Source: an uncultured Aquimarina sp.
GTDB taxonomy: Bacteria > Bacteroidota > Bacteroidia > Flavobacteriales > Flavobacteriaceae
DNA length: 64,000 bases
Direction of reading: 5' to 3'
NCBI GenBank assembly: GCA_947492105.1
Contig: CANLMN010000003.1
Coordinates: forward strand, 62,001-126,000
Of the stretch, positions 42,558-51,847 are shown one piece after another (position 1 is the stretch's first letter; the number at the start of each line of letters is the position of its first letter). The notes below the pieces were generated by a model. That model worked only from the letters and a program-made list of their open reading frames with translations, was not told where the DNA came from and ran no database searches. The translations under genes and the position numbers were made by a program.

Positions 42558-43625
42558 ATGATTAAAAGTTTAAATGCGCTACGATTTGTTTTTGCGCTCA
42601 TGGTTTTTTTGAGTCATTTGAATTATATCATTCCGACCACCAATGAATTTTGGTCTTTCTGTTATCGCTATGTTTTTCGCGAAGGGTATGTAGGGGTGAG
42701 TTTTTTCTTTATGTTGAGTGGTTATATTTTGGCCTATCGGTATGCTGATGAATTTGTGAGTAATACATTTTCTTTCAAAACTTTTGTGCGTCGACGACTC
42801 GCACGGATTGTTCCAATGTATTATGTGGGTCTTCTGATTGCGCTACCATTGTCGTTTACAGAGTTTCTCGAAGGTGATCGGGTATTTTATTTTAAAAAAC
42901 TAGTAACGAACCTTTTTTTGATTCAAAGTTTGGTTCCGATAAGTGATTACTATTTTTCATTTAATGGAGTGTCGTGGAGTGTCGCCACAGAATTAGTGTT
43001 TTATGTGTCTTTTCCTGTTGTTGTAACTTTTTTAATCCGACAAAGATCACTCAAAAAAATTGTATGTACTATTACAGTGTTACTCGTAATTATTGCAACT
43101 ATTTTATTGAATAGCCCCAATGCGTATTATTGGCTTTATATTAGTCCATACCTGCGAATTGCTGATTTTGTAATGGGGATATGTTTGTTTTTGTGGTTAA
43201 AAAATAAAAAGATAAAGATTCCAAAGGAAAAAGCTACTTCATGGGAAGTACGTGCGTTATATGTTTTTTTCTTTTTTTTAGTAGTGCAGACGTATGTGCA
43301 TGAAAACTTTAAGGTAGGAACGTTTTATTGGGTTCCTATTGCTACAATCATCGGTGTTTTTTCTATGACTAATGTACACGGAAGATTATCTGCTTTTTTG
43401 TCGCATAAGTTGTTGCAACATTTGGGGCATATTAGCTTTTCATTTTATTTGTTGCATCATTCGTTTTTTAAGTATTATGAACAATATTTAATGCACAAAA
43501 TCCCATCACAATGGACGGGATTCGTTATTTTGTTTTTACTCCTAATAAGTGTTTTTACGAGCTCAATAACTTATAATTATATAGAGGAGCCTGCAAGGAA
43601 GTTACTAAGAAAACGGTTTACTTAG
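42558..43625 (+). CDS. Acyltransferase family 3 membrane protein
   Basis: 355 aa inner-membrane O-acyltransferase with about ten helices. The N terminus SLNALRFVFALMVFLSHLNY carries the catalytic His. YVGVSFFFMLSGYILAYRYA and the Arg pair in FVRRRLARIVPMYYVGLLIA are characteristic. Such enzymes acylate exopolysaccharide, LPS or other glycans. No glycan genes are adjacent, so the substrate is unknown. Its end overlaps the convergent OmpA-like gene by 8 bases. Confidence 0.93.
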   Translation: MIKSLNALRFVFALMVFLSHLNYIIPTTNEFWSFCYRYVFREGYVGVSFFFMLSGYILAYRYADEFVSNTFSFKTFVRRRLARIVPMYYVGLLIALPLSFTEFLEGDRVFYFKKLVTNLFLIQSLVPISDYYFSFNGVSWSVATELVFYVSFPVVVTFLIRQRSLKKIVCTITVLLVIIATILLNSPNAYYWLYISPYLRIADFVMGICLFLWLKNKKIKIPKEKATSWEVRALYVFFFFLVVQTYVHENFKVGTFYWVPIATIIGVFSMTNVHGRLSAFLSHKLLQHLGHISFSFYLLHHSFFKYYEQYLMHKIPSQWTGFVILFLLLISVFTSSITYNYIEEPARKLLRKRFT

Positions 43626-44448
43626 TGCCATTATTTTTCATGCTTTCTTTGACAAGGTTGTAGAACTCATCAAATTTTGGTGAAATCATAATTCGAGTAG
43701 ATGTTTCGACACTTTGTGAGCCATATTCGCTTAGTCCTAATACCTTAATCCTTTTTGGTTCTACGGTAAATTCTGTTTGCAATGTTCTGGCGATAGCAGC
43801 TGATTGTAAACTACTCAAATCCCAGTTGTCTTTTGCATTTTTGGGAAAAGTGATTGCATTACTATTTCCTTCTATAACAATATGTAAATCGGGTTTTGTG
43901 TTCAGTGCGTTAGCTATTTTTCCTAAAACGCTTTTTGCTCCCTCAGTAACTTCGGTGCTTTTGTCATCTCCAAAAAGGAGTCCATTACTCATTGTCAGAT
44001 ATACAGCCCCATCTTTGATTGCTAATTGTACTTCTTGACCCAAAGAACTTCCCAAGCCATTTTTGAAAAGAGTCAATGTAGCTAATTTTGTGGAATCCCC
44101 TTGAGTTAGTGCTTCATTAATTACTTTTAGCTGACTATCTTTTATTTTTATCGTTTTAAGAGATTCTTCTAAGTTTTTTGATTTTTGTTCAGATAGTTTT
44201 GTGAATCCACCCATATTCTTGAGCAAAGACGCATTAGTTTCTTTTAGATCTGCTACTTGTGTTTCCATAGATTGTACCCTTGTACTATTGATACGTTCAT
44301 TCTTTTTGGATTCATTTAAGGCTTCTTGGACAGTTTTGAACTCTTGTTTTAGTTGACTTAATTCTGCAATCAGATCTTTTTTACTCTGCGCTGCAATAAA
44401 AGAACTAATGCTCAATGTAAGGATAAGACAGATATTGGTAATTTTCAT
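43618..44448 (-). CDS. OmpA-like protein with coiled-coil N-terminal region
   Basis: 276 aa. Signal peptide to about residue 21 (SSFIAAQ). A long coiled coil spans about 22-115 (LIAELSQLKQEFKTVQEALN, AQSMETQVADLKETNASLL-like heptads). A C-terminal OmpA/MotB domain runs from about 135 to 260: ALNTKPDLHIVIEGNSNAIT, LSSLQSAAIARTLQTEF and RIKVLGLSEYGSQ. The usual NxR motif is only loosely kept (STRIMISPK). It probably links the outer membrane and peptidoglycan. Confidence 0.85.
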   Translation of the reverse strand: MKITNICLILTLSISSFIAAQSKKDLIAELSQLKQEFKTVQEALNESKKNERINSTRVQSMETQVADLKETNASLLKNMGGFTKLSEQKSKNLEESLKTIKIKDSQLKVINEALTQGDSTKLATLTLFKNGLGSSLGQEVQLAIKDGAVYLTMSNGLLFGDDKSTEVTEGAKSVLGKIANALNTKPDLHIVIEGNSNAITFPKNAKDNWDLSSLQSAAIARTLQTEFTVEPKRIKVLGLSEYGSQSVETSTRIMISPKFDEFYNLVKESMKNNGTK

Positions 44449-44741
44449 AACTAGTTTTTATCTATTGATGTTGTTTTCGATAACCGAAAAGCATTTTTTT
44501 ATGATGCTAAAGTAAAATATTTTTGGGAGAATGCAGACGCTAAGTTCGAAATACGGTCTATGAATAACAAAGTTTTGAGAATTATGAAATAATAGCATCA
44601 CGTAATGAAAATTGGGACTATTATTCTCATTTGCAATTTGCTTCTAATTAGAAAAGAGCTTTTTTTTGATAAGAAGACGGTTTGGTGATCTCTATATCTA
44701 TTATGGGTTTTGTAAGCCATCTTTATATATCAAGGGCAAAA

Positions 44742-47192
44742 CTATTCTTCAAATTCCTCTTCTCCGCTATTACCTTCACGTTTAGATCGCTCTCGCTTTT
44801 TCTTTTGATTAAACCTGTAAGTAAAAGCTAGTGTGAGTGTGCGTTGACGACGTTGATATTCGCTGTAGGTATTAAAATCTGGAGTTTCTGAAGTGCTTTT
44901 GCGTATCCGTGTGTTAAAAAGATCTCTGACATTAACTACTAGAGTTGCTTTTTCTTTAAAAAAATCTCTGCTCAAGGCCATATTTGTAGAAAAGATCCCT
45001 TTTCGTTCTACTTGGGCATTTATTCTAGGGCCAAAGTAATTGATTGCTGTCTGCCAGGCAATTTTCCCCGGAAGGGTCAGCTTGTTATTTATCCGAGCAA
45101 ACCAGCTAAAATTCTCTGCATCTACACTTTGATTTCGGAAGTTTCCTTTGGTTTGTGCCAGAAATCCATTAAAACTTCCATTTAAACGCCATTTTTTGGT
45201 AGGCGTATAGGTAGTAATTAGTTCTATGCCATATCGATCTGTGCTCGTAAGGTTTACTGGTATTCGTTCTATGACTGGGACCAAAATAGGATCGTTGTTG
45301 GCATCTTCGCCAATAATTACAGAAGTACCTGTTGGTGCTGCTACGACAGAAAACACATTGGTAGCGTGATTGTAATAGATTGAGGTGTTCAGTAACAATT
45401 TACCTATTTTATTGAGATAGCCTAGTTCGACTGCATTGGAATAAAAAGGATCCAAATCTGGGTTTCCCTGAAATAGATTTGTTGCACTGGATCGAGAGGG
45501 GAACGGATTAATAAAGCGTGCACGTGGTCGACGTATACGACGGTTGTATCCTAGGGTGAAGCTTTGATTGTCCGAAAATTGATATCCCAAATTAATTGTC
45601 GGAAAAAGATCTGTGTAGTTTTTTTTGTTAAAATCCCCAGTTGTTTTTTGGTCAATAGTAATTCTTGTGCTTTCTAATCGTAGCCCAAACAAATAGGAGA
45701 ATTTTCCTTTTTTGTTACCATATTGCGCATATGCTGCATTTACATATTCTTTGTAGATCAAATTGTTGGATAAATCGTCGTTTTGGGTAAGGACTTCATC
45801 CTCTTCTATAGCTACAAAATAATCGGTGTCCAAGGAGTTGAAGTTGCCACGGTAACCTAGTTCGAATTGTGAATTTTCTCCTATGGGTACTGTATAATCG
45901 GATTGCAGTAATAGGCGATCTTGGCTTTCCAAGGTTTTTACTTGTTCGTCAAATGTCAGATTGTCCTGAGTGATTATGGAGTGTTCATTATCATCAGAGT
46001 TTTCTATCTGAAAATCTATGGTCAGTTTGTGTCCCTTGTGATCAAAATCCTTGGTGTAGTTCAAGGAATATTGTCTAGTTGTAGCTGTTTCTGTCTCGTT
46101 GTCAAAACGGTTACGACTAGATGCCACCTGTCTGGTAGCGTTGAGGTCCTGAATCAAATTGGTGGTTCGATTATCATTGTCATTGGAGCGATACAGAAAG
46201 GATTGAGTAATAGAAGAAGTCTTATTGATATACCACTCTGCACCAAAATTGGTATTGAAGCCTTGTCTGATGCGATTAAATTCACGGGTTTCATCGAGGT
46301 ATGTGTTGATAGCAGTTGGATTAAAATATTCTGTACTAGAAAAGGCGTTCCCTGGTTGTTTCCTATAGTTATAGCCAGAAGTGGTAAAAAAGTTCCAATC
46401 CCCTACACGATAATTAAGATTTCCAGAAATACCTGCCGCTAAGGGGTATTGTGTATGTACCGTTATAGCGCCATTGAGACCTTCTAACTTGTTTATTTTG
46501 AGAATAATATTCAGGATTCCTGCTGTGCCTTCTGCATCATAACGAGCCGATGGTGAGGTGATCACTTCTACACGCTCGATGGATTCGGCGGGTAGTTGTT
46601 GTAGTGCGTCCGAGTTGCCAAGACCTATCAAACCAGAAGGTTTTCCGTTGATTAAAATCCGTACATTATCATTTCCTCGTAGTGCTATTGTACCATCAGC
46701 ATCTACGGAGACAGATGGAACATTGTCCAAAACATCACTTACAGTACCACCGGAGACAGTAAGATCTTTTCCAACATTATAGATTTTTTTATCCAATCGA
46801 ATTTCTACAGTAGTTTTTTCTGCTATCACCACGACATCACTCAAAGCTTGTGTGTCAACACCCAAGAGGATTACCCCCAAATCGGTGGTGTTGATTAATC
46901 GTTGTTTTTGAAGGACTTTTGGTTTGAATGAGATGTATTCGATAGTTATCCGATACATTCCGGCCGGAATTTCTATAGAAAAATTGCCGGATGCATCTGT
47001 AATGCCTCCTCCAATAACTTTTTTTTGTCTCGGACTAAAGAATGAAACCGTTGCGTACTCAAGGGGAGTTTTTGATGACTCATCCAGAACTTTTCCGGAA
47101 ACAAATACTTTCTTGTCTTCAAAATTAGGTCGCTGCCCTACCACGACAAAAGTGGTGAGTATGAATAAAAGCAAGGAGATTTTTTTTTGCAT
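44742..47192 (-). CDS. TonB-dependent receptor of the outer-membrane beta-barrel family
   Basis: 816 aa. Signal peptide MQKKISLLLFILTTFVVVGQ, a carboxypeptidase-regulatory-like domain (KVLDESSKTPLEYATVSFFS, GNFSIEIPAGMYRITIEYIS), and a plug with VSGGTVSDVLDNVPSVSVDA and ARYDAEGTAGILNIILKINK. A long barrel of the PF14905 type follows. The last residues are very charged (KKKRERSKREGNSGEEEFEE) rather than ending in an aromatic residue. The substrate is unknown. It is monocistronic, divergent from a LysE-type exporter. Confidence 0.92.
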   Translation of the reverse strand: MQKKISLLLFILTTFVVVGQRPNFEDKKVFVSGKVLDESSKTPLEYATVSFFSPRQKKVIGGGITDASGNFSIEIPAGMYRITIEYISFKPKVLQKQRLINTTDLGVILLGVDTQALSDVVVIAEKTTVEIRLDKKIYNVGKDLTVSGGTVSDVLDNVPSVSVDADGTIALRGNDNVRILINGKPSGLIGLGNSDALQQLPAESIERVEVITSPSARYDAEGTAGILNIILKINKLEGLNGAITVHTQYPLAAGISGNLNYRVGDWNFFTTSGYNYRKQPGNAFSSTEYFNPTAINTYLDETREFNRIRQGFNTNFGAEWYINKTSSITQSFLYRSNDNDNRTTNLIQDLNATRQVASSRNRFDNETETATTRQYSLNYTKDFDHKGHKLTIDFQIENSDDNEHSIITQDNLTFDEQVKTLESQDRLLLQSDYTVPIGENSQFELGYRGNFNSLDTDYFVAIEEDEVLTQNDDLSNNLIYKEYVNAAYAQYGNKKGKFSYLFGLRLESTRITIDQKTTGDFNKKNYTDLFPTINLGYQFSDNQSFTLGYNRRIRRPRARFINPFPSRSSATNLFQGNPDLDPFYSNAVELGYLNKIGKLLLNTSIYYNHATNVFSVVAAPTGTSVIIGEDANNDPILVPVIERIPVNLTSTDRYGIELITTYTPTKKWRLNGSFNGFLAQTKGNFRNQSVDAENFSWFARINNKLTLPGKIAWQTAINYFGPRINAQVERKGIFSTNMALSRDFFKEKATLVVNVRDLFNTRIRKSTSETPDFNTYSEYQRRQRTLTLAFTYRFNQKKKRERSKREGNSGEEEFEE

Positions 47193-47327
47193 GATGCCAA
47201 AGGATGATTTAGATAAAACTCGTTGTCATTAGACGATGAAAAATACTTTTGGTTTAAAAAAAAATCTAATTAATCGTGTTTTTTCTCAAACAACTATATT
47301 TTTACAAGAAATAGGTCGGATAGTATT

Positions 47328-47951
47328 ATGGCATTTTTGGAAGGTTATGGGATTGGATTAGCTATGGTTATTTTTATAGGCCCTGTGTTTTTTTTGTTAT
47401 TTCATAATAGTTTAGCGTATGGTACCAAAGTAGGGGTGACTATAGCACTAGGTATTTTGTTTAGTGATATTCTTTGTGTCCTTTTGTGCTATTATGGTTT
47501 GTCTTCATTTGTGCTTGCTTCCAAGAATCAGTTTTGGATTGGAGTTTTGGGAAGTCTTATTCTGTTTGGGTTAGGGGTTTCTTATGCCTTCAAAAAAAAT
47601 GTCGAATTTGATAAAAAAGAGATAGAAGTTACCCAAAATTCAATGCGTTTGAGTGCTTTTTTTGTCAAAGGGTTCAGTGTAAACTTTTTTAATCCATTTG
47701 TATTTGTTGTGTGGATTGGGGTATTCCAATACGGGAGTATTTCCTACAGAGAGACCTTGCCACTCATACTATTTCTTATGGCCGTTCTGTTGGGTATTCT
47801 AACTACCGATGTGCTCAAGGTTTTTGTTGCCAAGCGGATCAAAAACCATTTATCTTCTCAAAGATTAGGGTACGGTTATAAGGTTACGGGAATTGTATTG
47901 ATTGTATTTGCGATAAGAATCTTGTATGCAGTAACTCAAAATGAATTTTAG
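47328..47951 (+). CDS. LysE/RhtB-family exporter
   Basis: 207 aa, about six transmembrane helices, exporting amino acids or similar small molecules. The N terminus GYGIGLAMVIFIGPVFFLLF carries the conserved Gly-Pro of the family; GTKVGVTIALGILFSDILCV and FVKGFSVNFFNPFVFVVWIG (the Asn-Phe-Asn-Pro loop) are typical. The exported compound cannot be told from sequence. A type C repeat follows directly after the stop. Confidence 0.88.
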   Translation: MAFLEGYGIGLAMVIFIGPVFFLLFHNSLAYGTKVGVTIALGILFSDILCVLLCYYGLSSFVLASKNQFWIGVLGSLILFGLGVSYAFKKNVEFDKKEIEVTQNSMRLSAFFVKGFSVNFFNPFVFVVWIGVFQYGSISYRETLPLILFLMAVLLGILTTDVLKVFVAKRIKNHLSSQRLGYGYKVTGIVLIVFAIRILYAVTQNEF

Positions 47952-47957
47952 CGAACT

Positions 47958-48120
47958 ATACCATTTGATGTTTGAATTAACCGGAAAGAAAGATTAAGAT
48001 TTTTTTGTTTCAGCTTCAGCAGCAACATCAAGCATAGCCTTAGTTACGGTTTGTTTTTATGCCGAAGCTTAGGTGAAAAAAGAACATTTTATCTCAGTAA
48101 ATTCAAAGGATAAATGGTAT
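47958..48120 (+). repeat. Dispersed palindromic repeat, type C (163 bp)
   Basis: The terminal inverted repeats ATACCATTTGATGTTTGAAT(T) and (A)ATTCAAAGGATAAATGGTAT agree at 17 of 21 positions. The centre contains ATAGCCTTAGTTACGG, the same core hairpin as types A and B. The flanks are TA on the left and TTA on the right. It lies between the LysE-type gene and the 3' end of the collagen-like lipoprotein gene. Confidence 0.75.
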
Positions 48121-48184
48121 TACACTAATGTTGGTTTGTAATGAAACGTATTTTACTATGATGGGTTTAAAAAAACTAGAGATA

Positions 48185-48730
48185 TCAATTAAGGAATTTG
48201 CCAGACGCAATAGCACGCTTTCCGGCAGGGGTAGAAGGAATCAATATCGTTTTGAACTGAAGATCAGGAATTACAGCGTCAACAGGTATCGGGGCACCAT
48301 CTTCTCGTTGAATAATAAAAAAAAGTTCTGTGCCATCAATACCGCCAAACGAAATGTCATAAGTTATATTTTCGTCTCCCAAAACAATGCTCGTAGGGAG
48401 TGCAAATTTAGGGTCAGGCGCAGTGGCAGAACGTACGTATGAAAAGAATCCAAAAGTTTCGAGTTGAGCGGCAGTGATTTGCGAATTCTCAAATTCTAAG
48501 CCAATAAAAATAGCTTCTTGTTCTTTGGTTCGCGTTGTAGACGGAGCAGATGACCATCCCAAATCAATTGCTCCGGTACCATCAGTGCCATCTCGTCCAG
48601 GTGTACCATCTTCTCCGGCGACACCATCTTTTCCAGGAATACCATCTTGTCCATCCTCGGCAGAACAAGATATCAAAGAAATAGACAATGCCAAAATGCA
48701 ATAAGTAACTAATTTGAAAGTGCTTTTCAT
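48185..48730 (-). CDS. Lipoprotein with a short collagen-like Gly-X-Y segment
   Basis: 181 aa. Signal peptide with lipobox LISC (Cys22), then about 30 residues of Gly-X-Y repeats (GQDGIPGKDGVAGEDGTPGR and on to GTDGTGAID). The C-terminal domain of about 125 residues has no recognised family (FGFFSYVRSATAPDPKFALP). Collagen-like repeats are common in Bacteroidota surface lipoproteins and may trimerise the head domain. It is monocistronic. Confidence 0.8.
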   Translation of the reverse strand: MKSTFKLVTYCILALSISLISCSAEDGQDGIPGKDGVAGEDGTPGRDGTDGTGAIDLGWSSAPSTTRTKEQEAIFIGLEFENSQITAAQLETFGFFSYVRSATAPDPKFALPTSIVLGDENITYDISFGGIDGTELFFIIQREDGAPIPVDAVIPDLQFKTILIPSTPAGKRAIASGKFLN

Positions 48731-48872
48731 AGAATATATGTGTTATCTTTTTTGTTTACAACGAACAAAAAAGGTTTAAAAGTATTTTGAGTAAAATTTA
48801 CATCCTAGATATCAAGGTGATTCTTTAGAAACAAACATAGCTAAAAAGAATTAAAACTTAGAATATGATTTG

Positions 48873-49598
48873 TTAATTCCGCCCTTTTTCATCAGGATAC
48901 AATTCCCAAACAGGAGTACTTTGCCAATATTCTTTGGTTACGATATCTAGCATCGTCAACGGCCCTTTGAATGCAGCTCCGGTATCAATATTCCATACAG
49001 AATGCGCATTGATAGGGGTCATTTTATTGATTCTTGTAACTGGTGTGTGACCGATATAAATCTCTTTGAATAGGGTAAGACGTTTGGGGTAGTACAGATG
49101 ATCTTTGTCTAGGTCCTTTGATGTAGCAAGAGCAGTTTCCCACAGCGTACGATCCCAGTAAAAGGTTTTGGAAAAATATTCGTGTTCTGGCCCCTTGATA
49201 TTTGTAAAACCAGCATGCAGGAATAAACAATCTTTGTATACTACATAATTGTGCATGGCTTCATAAAAAGCAATATGAGACTTTTTTTCTTCTTCTGATA
49301 ACTGGCTATAGCCATCCAATGTAGCTTGGCCTCCGTGTTTGAGCCATTCAGGGTTGTTTTTTCCTTTGGCAAGCCACTGATAACATAATTCATCATGATT
49401 TCCACGAAGAAATATACAATGATGTGTGGTTTGTAGCTCGATCAAGAAGCTTACCGTGGCGGCACTATCACTCCATCCATCTACATAATCCCCCAAAAAG
49501 ATCAGGGTGTCATTTGTAGATACTTGTACTTTTTCAAAGAGTTGTATTAATGCTTTGAGACCTCCATGTATATCTCCGATCACTAGCGTACGTGACAT
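48873..49598 (-). CDS. Metallophosphoesterase (PPP-family phosphatase-like)
   Basis: 241 aa from ATG 49598 (MSRTLVIGDIHGGLKALIQL); an upstream TTG adds three residues. All calcineurin-type motifs are present: GDIHGG, LGDYVDGWSDSA, LRGNHDELCYQWL and a later HAGF and GHTP. This makes it a serine/threonine-phosphatase-like or diadenosine-tetraphosphatase-like enzyme with two metals. No partner kinase is adjacent. Product location: cytoplasm. Confidence 0.92.
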   Translation of the reverse strand: MSRTLVIGDIHGGLKALIQLFEKVQVSTNDTLIFLGDYVDGWSDSAATVSFLIELQTTHHCIFLRGNHDELCYQWLAKGKNNPEWLKHGGQATLDGYSQLSEEEKKSHIAFYEAMHNYVVYKDCLFLHAGFTNIKGPEHEYFSKTFYWDRTLWETALATSKDLDKDHLYYPKRLTLFKEIYIGHTPVTRINKMTPINAHSVWNIDTGAAFKGPLTMLDIVTKEYWQSTPVWELYPDEKGRN

Positions 49599-49686
49599 AT
49601 TTAACAATTTTTTGCACTAAAATAAAAGATATCTTAGTATAAAGCTAATGTAATAGGACAAAAAGATGTCAAATCTATAAAGTTGC

Positions 49687-50823
49687 TTAGCGATAATGAA
49701 CCTTTCTTAGTACGCGCATCGTTTCCTTGTACGAAAGATATATTTTGTGATCAAAACTTTTTATGTGAGGCTTCGCTTCTTCAAGTTGTTTTTTAGCTTC
49801 TTCAAAATCATTAAAAAAACAAATCAAATGAGTTGCTGGTAGATTGGCTATATCTGTTTTTTCACTTCTAGAAATAGGTAATTGTTTTTTTAATTTTTCT
49901 AATAACTGGTTGTTGTGGTTGTATAAATGATACAGTATTTTGCGATCGTAGCGAGGAGGTTCAAAGAGAATCGTACTCTCGATATCGTAACTCACATTAT
50001 CTTTGAATTGGATAGTAACTTTTTCTAAGGGGTAGTATCGCAGCTTTTTTTGCAGTCCTAATTGTACATATTCTATAATACTAAAACTGTTTTCGGTGAT
50101 AGTGATGCTAACTTCATCCAACGCAGAATAGAAGAGTTTTACTTGTTCGCTAATGAGTTCGATATCAACTCTAGAAAAATAACTAGTGTTATCGACGTTT
50201 TTTTTGATACCAGCCCAACAGATGACAAAATATTCTTTAAAGACTTTGTATCGAGGGTTGAAATCTCTTCGGGTGTTAATAAAGTCAAAAACGCCATCTA
50301 GAGTTAGCTCAATATTGTTTTGAGAATGACTTTCTATAGCTGCAACAGTATCCGAATTTACATCTTTGACAACAATGTCAAATACCTTGGGCATGCTGAT
50401 GCTTCCATCTCTAAAAAATACAGATCCGCCATAATATTTCCAGATGTTTTTGCGTAACGAGCACAGCTTCCCATTTATTGCTCGGATGGTAACCAGTCCT
50501 ATTACTTTGTCATGGGGTAAATGCGGAAAAGGAATATTCTCGTAACTTACCAAAGGGGGATTGGTGAGAAAGGCGTTGACCAAATTTTGAATTTTACTAT
50601 CATCAAAAAAATCTACTCCCACAATTTTGTTGTCGGTATCTTCTACTCCAATAACAATGAAAGAGTTGTTTTTGGGATTTGAGTTTGCTAAGGCGCATAT
50701 ATGTTTCAGAAACTTAGCCTTGCCTTCTTTTTCGCCAATATTGAGGCGTAATTTTTTGTCATAAAAACTGTTCTCATCATTGTGAGCAAGGAGGTTTTTG
50801 ATGAGAAGGCGTTTGTTAATCAA
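49687..50823 (-). CDS. AlbA_2 (Schlafen/AAA_4-type) domain protein
   Basis: 378 aa. The AlbA_2 nucleotide-binding domain at about residues 15-135 is visible as GEKEGKAKFLKHICALANSN, NNSFIVIGVEDTDNKIVGVD and the RDGSISMP segment near residue 135. The C-terminal 240 residues are not recognised; KKQLPISRSEKTDIANLPAT is near the end. Such proteins are linked to DNA/RNA binding and sometimes to regulation or defence, but nothing defence-like flanks it. The start is TTG 50823; no in-frame ATG lies upstream before a stop, nor before the domain. Confidence 0.75.
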   Translation of the reverse strand: MINKRLLIKNLLAHNDENSFYDKKLRLNIGEKEGKAKFLKHICALANSNPKNNSFIVIGVEDTDNKIVGVDFFDDSKIQNLVNAFLTNPPLVSYENIPFPHLPHDKVIGLVTIRAINGKLCSLRKNIWKYYGGSVFFRDGSISMPKVFDIVVKDVNSDTVAAIESHSQNNIELTLDGVFDFINTRRDFNPRYKVFKEYFVICWAGIKKNVDNTSYFSRVDIELISEQVKLFYSALDEVSITITENSFSIIEYVQLGLQKKLRYYPLEKVTIQFKDNVSYDIESTILFEPPRYDRKILYHLYNHNNQLLEKLKKQLPISRSEKTDIANLPATHLICFFNDFEEAKKQLEEAKPHIKSFDHKIYLSYKETMRVLRKVHYR

Positions 50824-50895
50824 TTTTTTAAAGATGTTTTAGTTTTTCTGAAAAATACTCATAGTTATAGTTGCTGCGTAATTTGAAGCTGTTTT

Positions 50896-51645
50896 TTATT
50901 TTTCTCTATGGATCGTTACGGCATTACCTTGTGCTGTTGGTAATACTAGTAGATCAGCAATATTAACATGATAGGGACGGGTAACAACAAAGGCGATAAT
51001 ATCGGCAACATCTTCTGCACTCAATGGCTCAAATCCATGGTATACGCTGTCAGCTTTTTGGGTATCCCCTTTGAATCGTATAGTACTGAATTCTGTTGCT
51101 ACAGCGCCAGGATGGATCGCGCCAACTCTAATGCCATGAGGATTTAGATCTACGAGCATGCTTTTGGTAATAGCATCAACAGCATGCTTACTAGCGCAAT
51201 ACACATTTCCATTTGGATAAATCTCTTTGCCAGCTATGGAGCCAATGTTGATAATGTGTCCTGATCCCCGTGATATCATATGAGGCATTAGTGCTTTTGA
51301 AACATATAAAAGCCCCTTGACGTTACTATCAATCATTGCATCCCAGTCCTCTAGATTACCATCCTGTATGGGAGATAGTCCATGGGCATTACCAGCATTA
51401 TTGATCAAAATGTCTTTAGAAAAATTAGCAGGAATACGTGCAATTTGTTCAAATACCTGTTTTTTGTCTTGTACATCAAAACAAAGTGTGTGAACAGCAA
51501 CTTTTTTGCGGAGCAACGATTTTAATTCTGTCAAACGTTCCTGGCGTCTTCCGCAGATAACCAGTTGTATCCCAAGGTTTGCTAATGCAATGGCCGTAGC
51601 ATTTCCTATCCCGCTAGTAGCACCCGTTATAAGAGCTGTTTTCAT
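50896..51645 (-). CDS. Short-chain dehydrogenase/reductase
   Basis: 249 aa. The cofactor motif is TGATSGIGNATAIAL (TGxxxGIG), with Arg after CGR favouring NADP. NNAGNAHG and the catalytic Ser-Tyr-Lys in GSIAGKEIYPNGNVYCASKH follow. It is closest to the YdfG/serine-3-dehydrogenase group, including ATEFSTIRFKGD. Substrate: possibly 3-hydroxy acids; not provable from sequence. It lies upstream of, and divergent from, the moxR gene. Confidence 0.92.
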   Translation of the reverse strand: MKTALITGATSGIGNATAIALANLGIQLVICGRRQERLTELKSLLRKKVAVHTLCFDVQDKKQVFEQIARIPANFSKDILINNAGNAHGLSPIQDGNLEDWDAMIDSNVKGLLYVSKALMPHMISRGSGHIINIGSIAGKEIYPNGNVYCASKHAVDAITKSMLVDLNPHGIRVGAIHPGAVATEFSTIRFKGDTQKADSVYHGFEPLSAEDVADIIAFVVTRPYHVNIADLLVLPTAQGNAVTIHREK

Positions 51646-51847
51646 AAAAAAAAGTTTTTTGTTTAAAAATAAACAAAAATATGCAACACCTAGAAACGTA
51701 ATTCGTCTATTATCAAAACTATTAGTCGATGATACGATAATAGAAGAGTTTGGGACACAAAACTCTAAAAGAAAAGTAAAAAAACAAGTACAATTTGCAA
51801 GGTAAATTTAGGAGTATTAAATTCACGCTTTGCAAAAAAATATAGTA

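Noticed and set aside
49687-50823. AlbA_2 protein as part of a defence system
   Set aside because: Neighbours are a phosphatase and an SDR in separate units; nothing defence-related is linked.
51506-51805. 99-aa frame overlapping the SDR start and the gap before moxR
   Set aside because: Half is the antisense of the SDR nucleotide-binding region and the rest is low-complexity Lys/Arg sequence; no start context.
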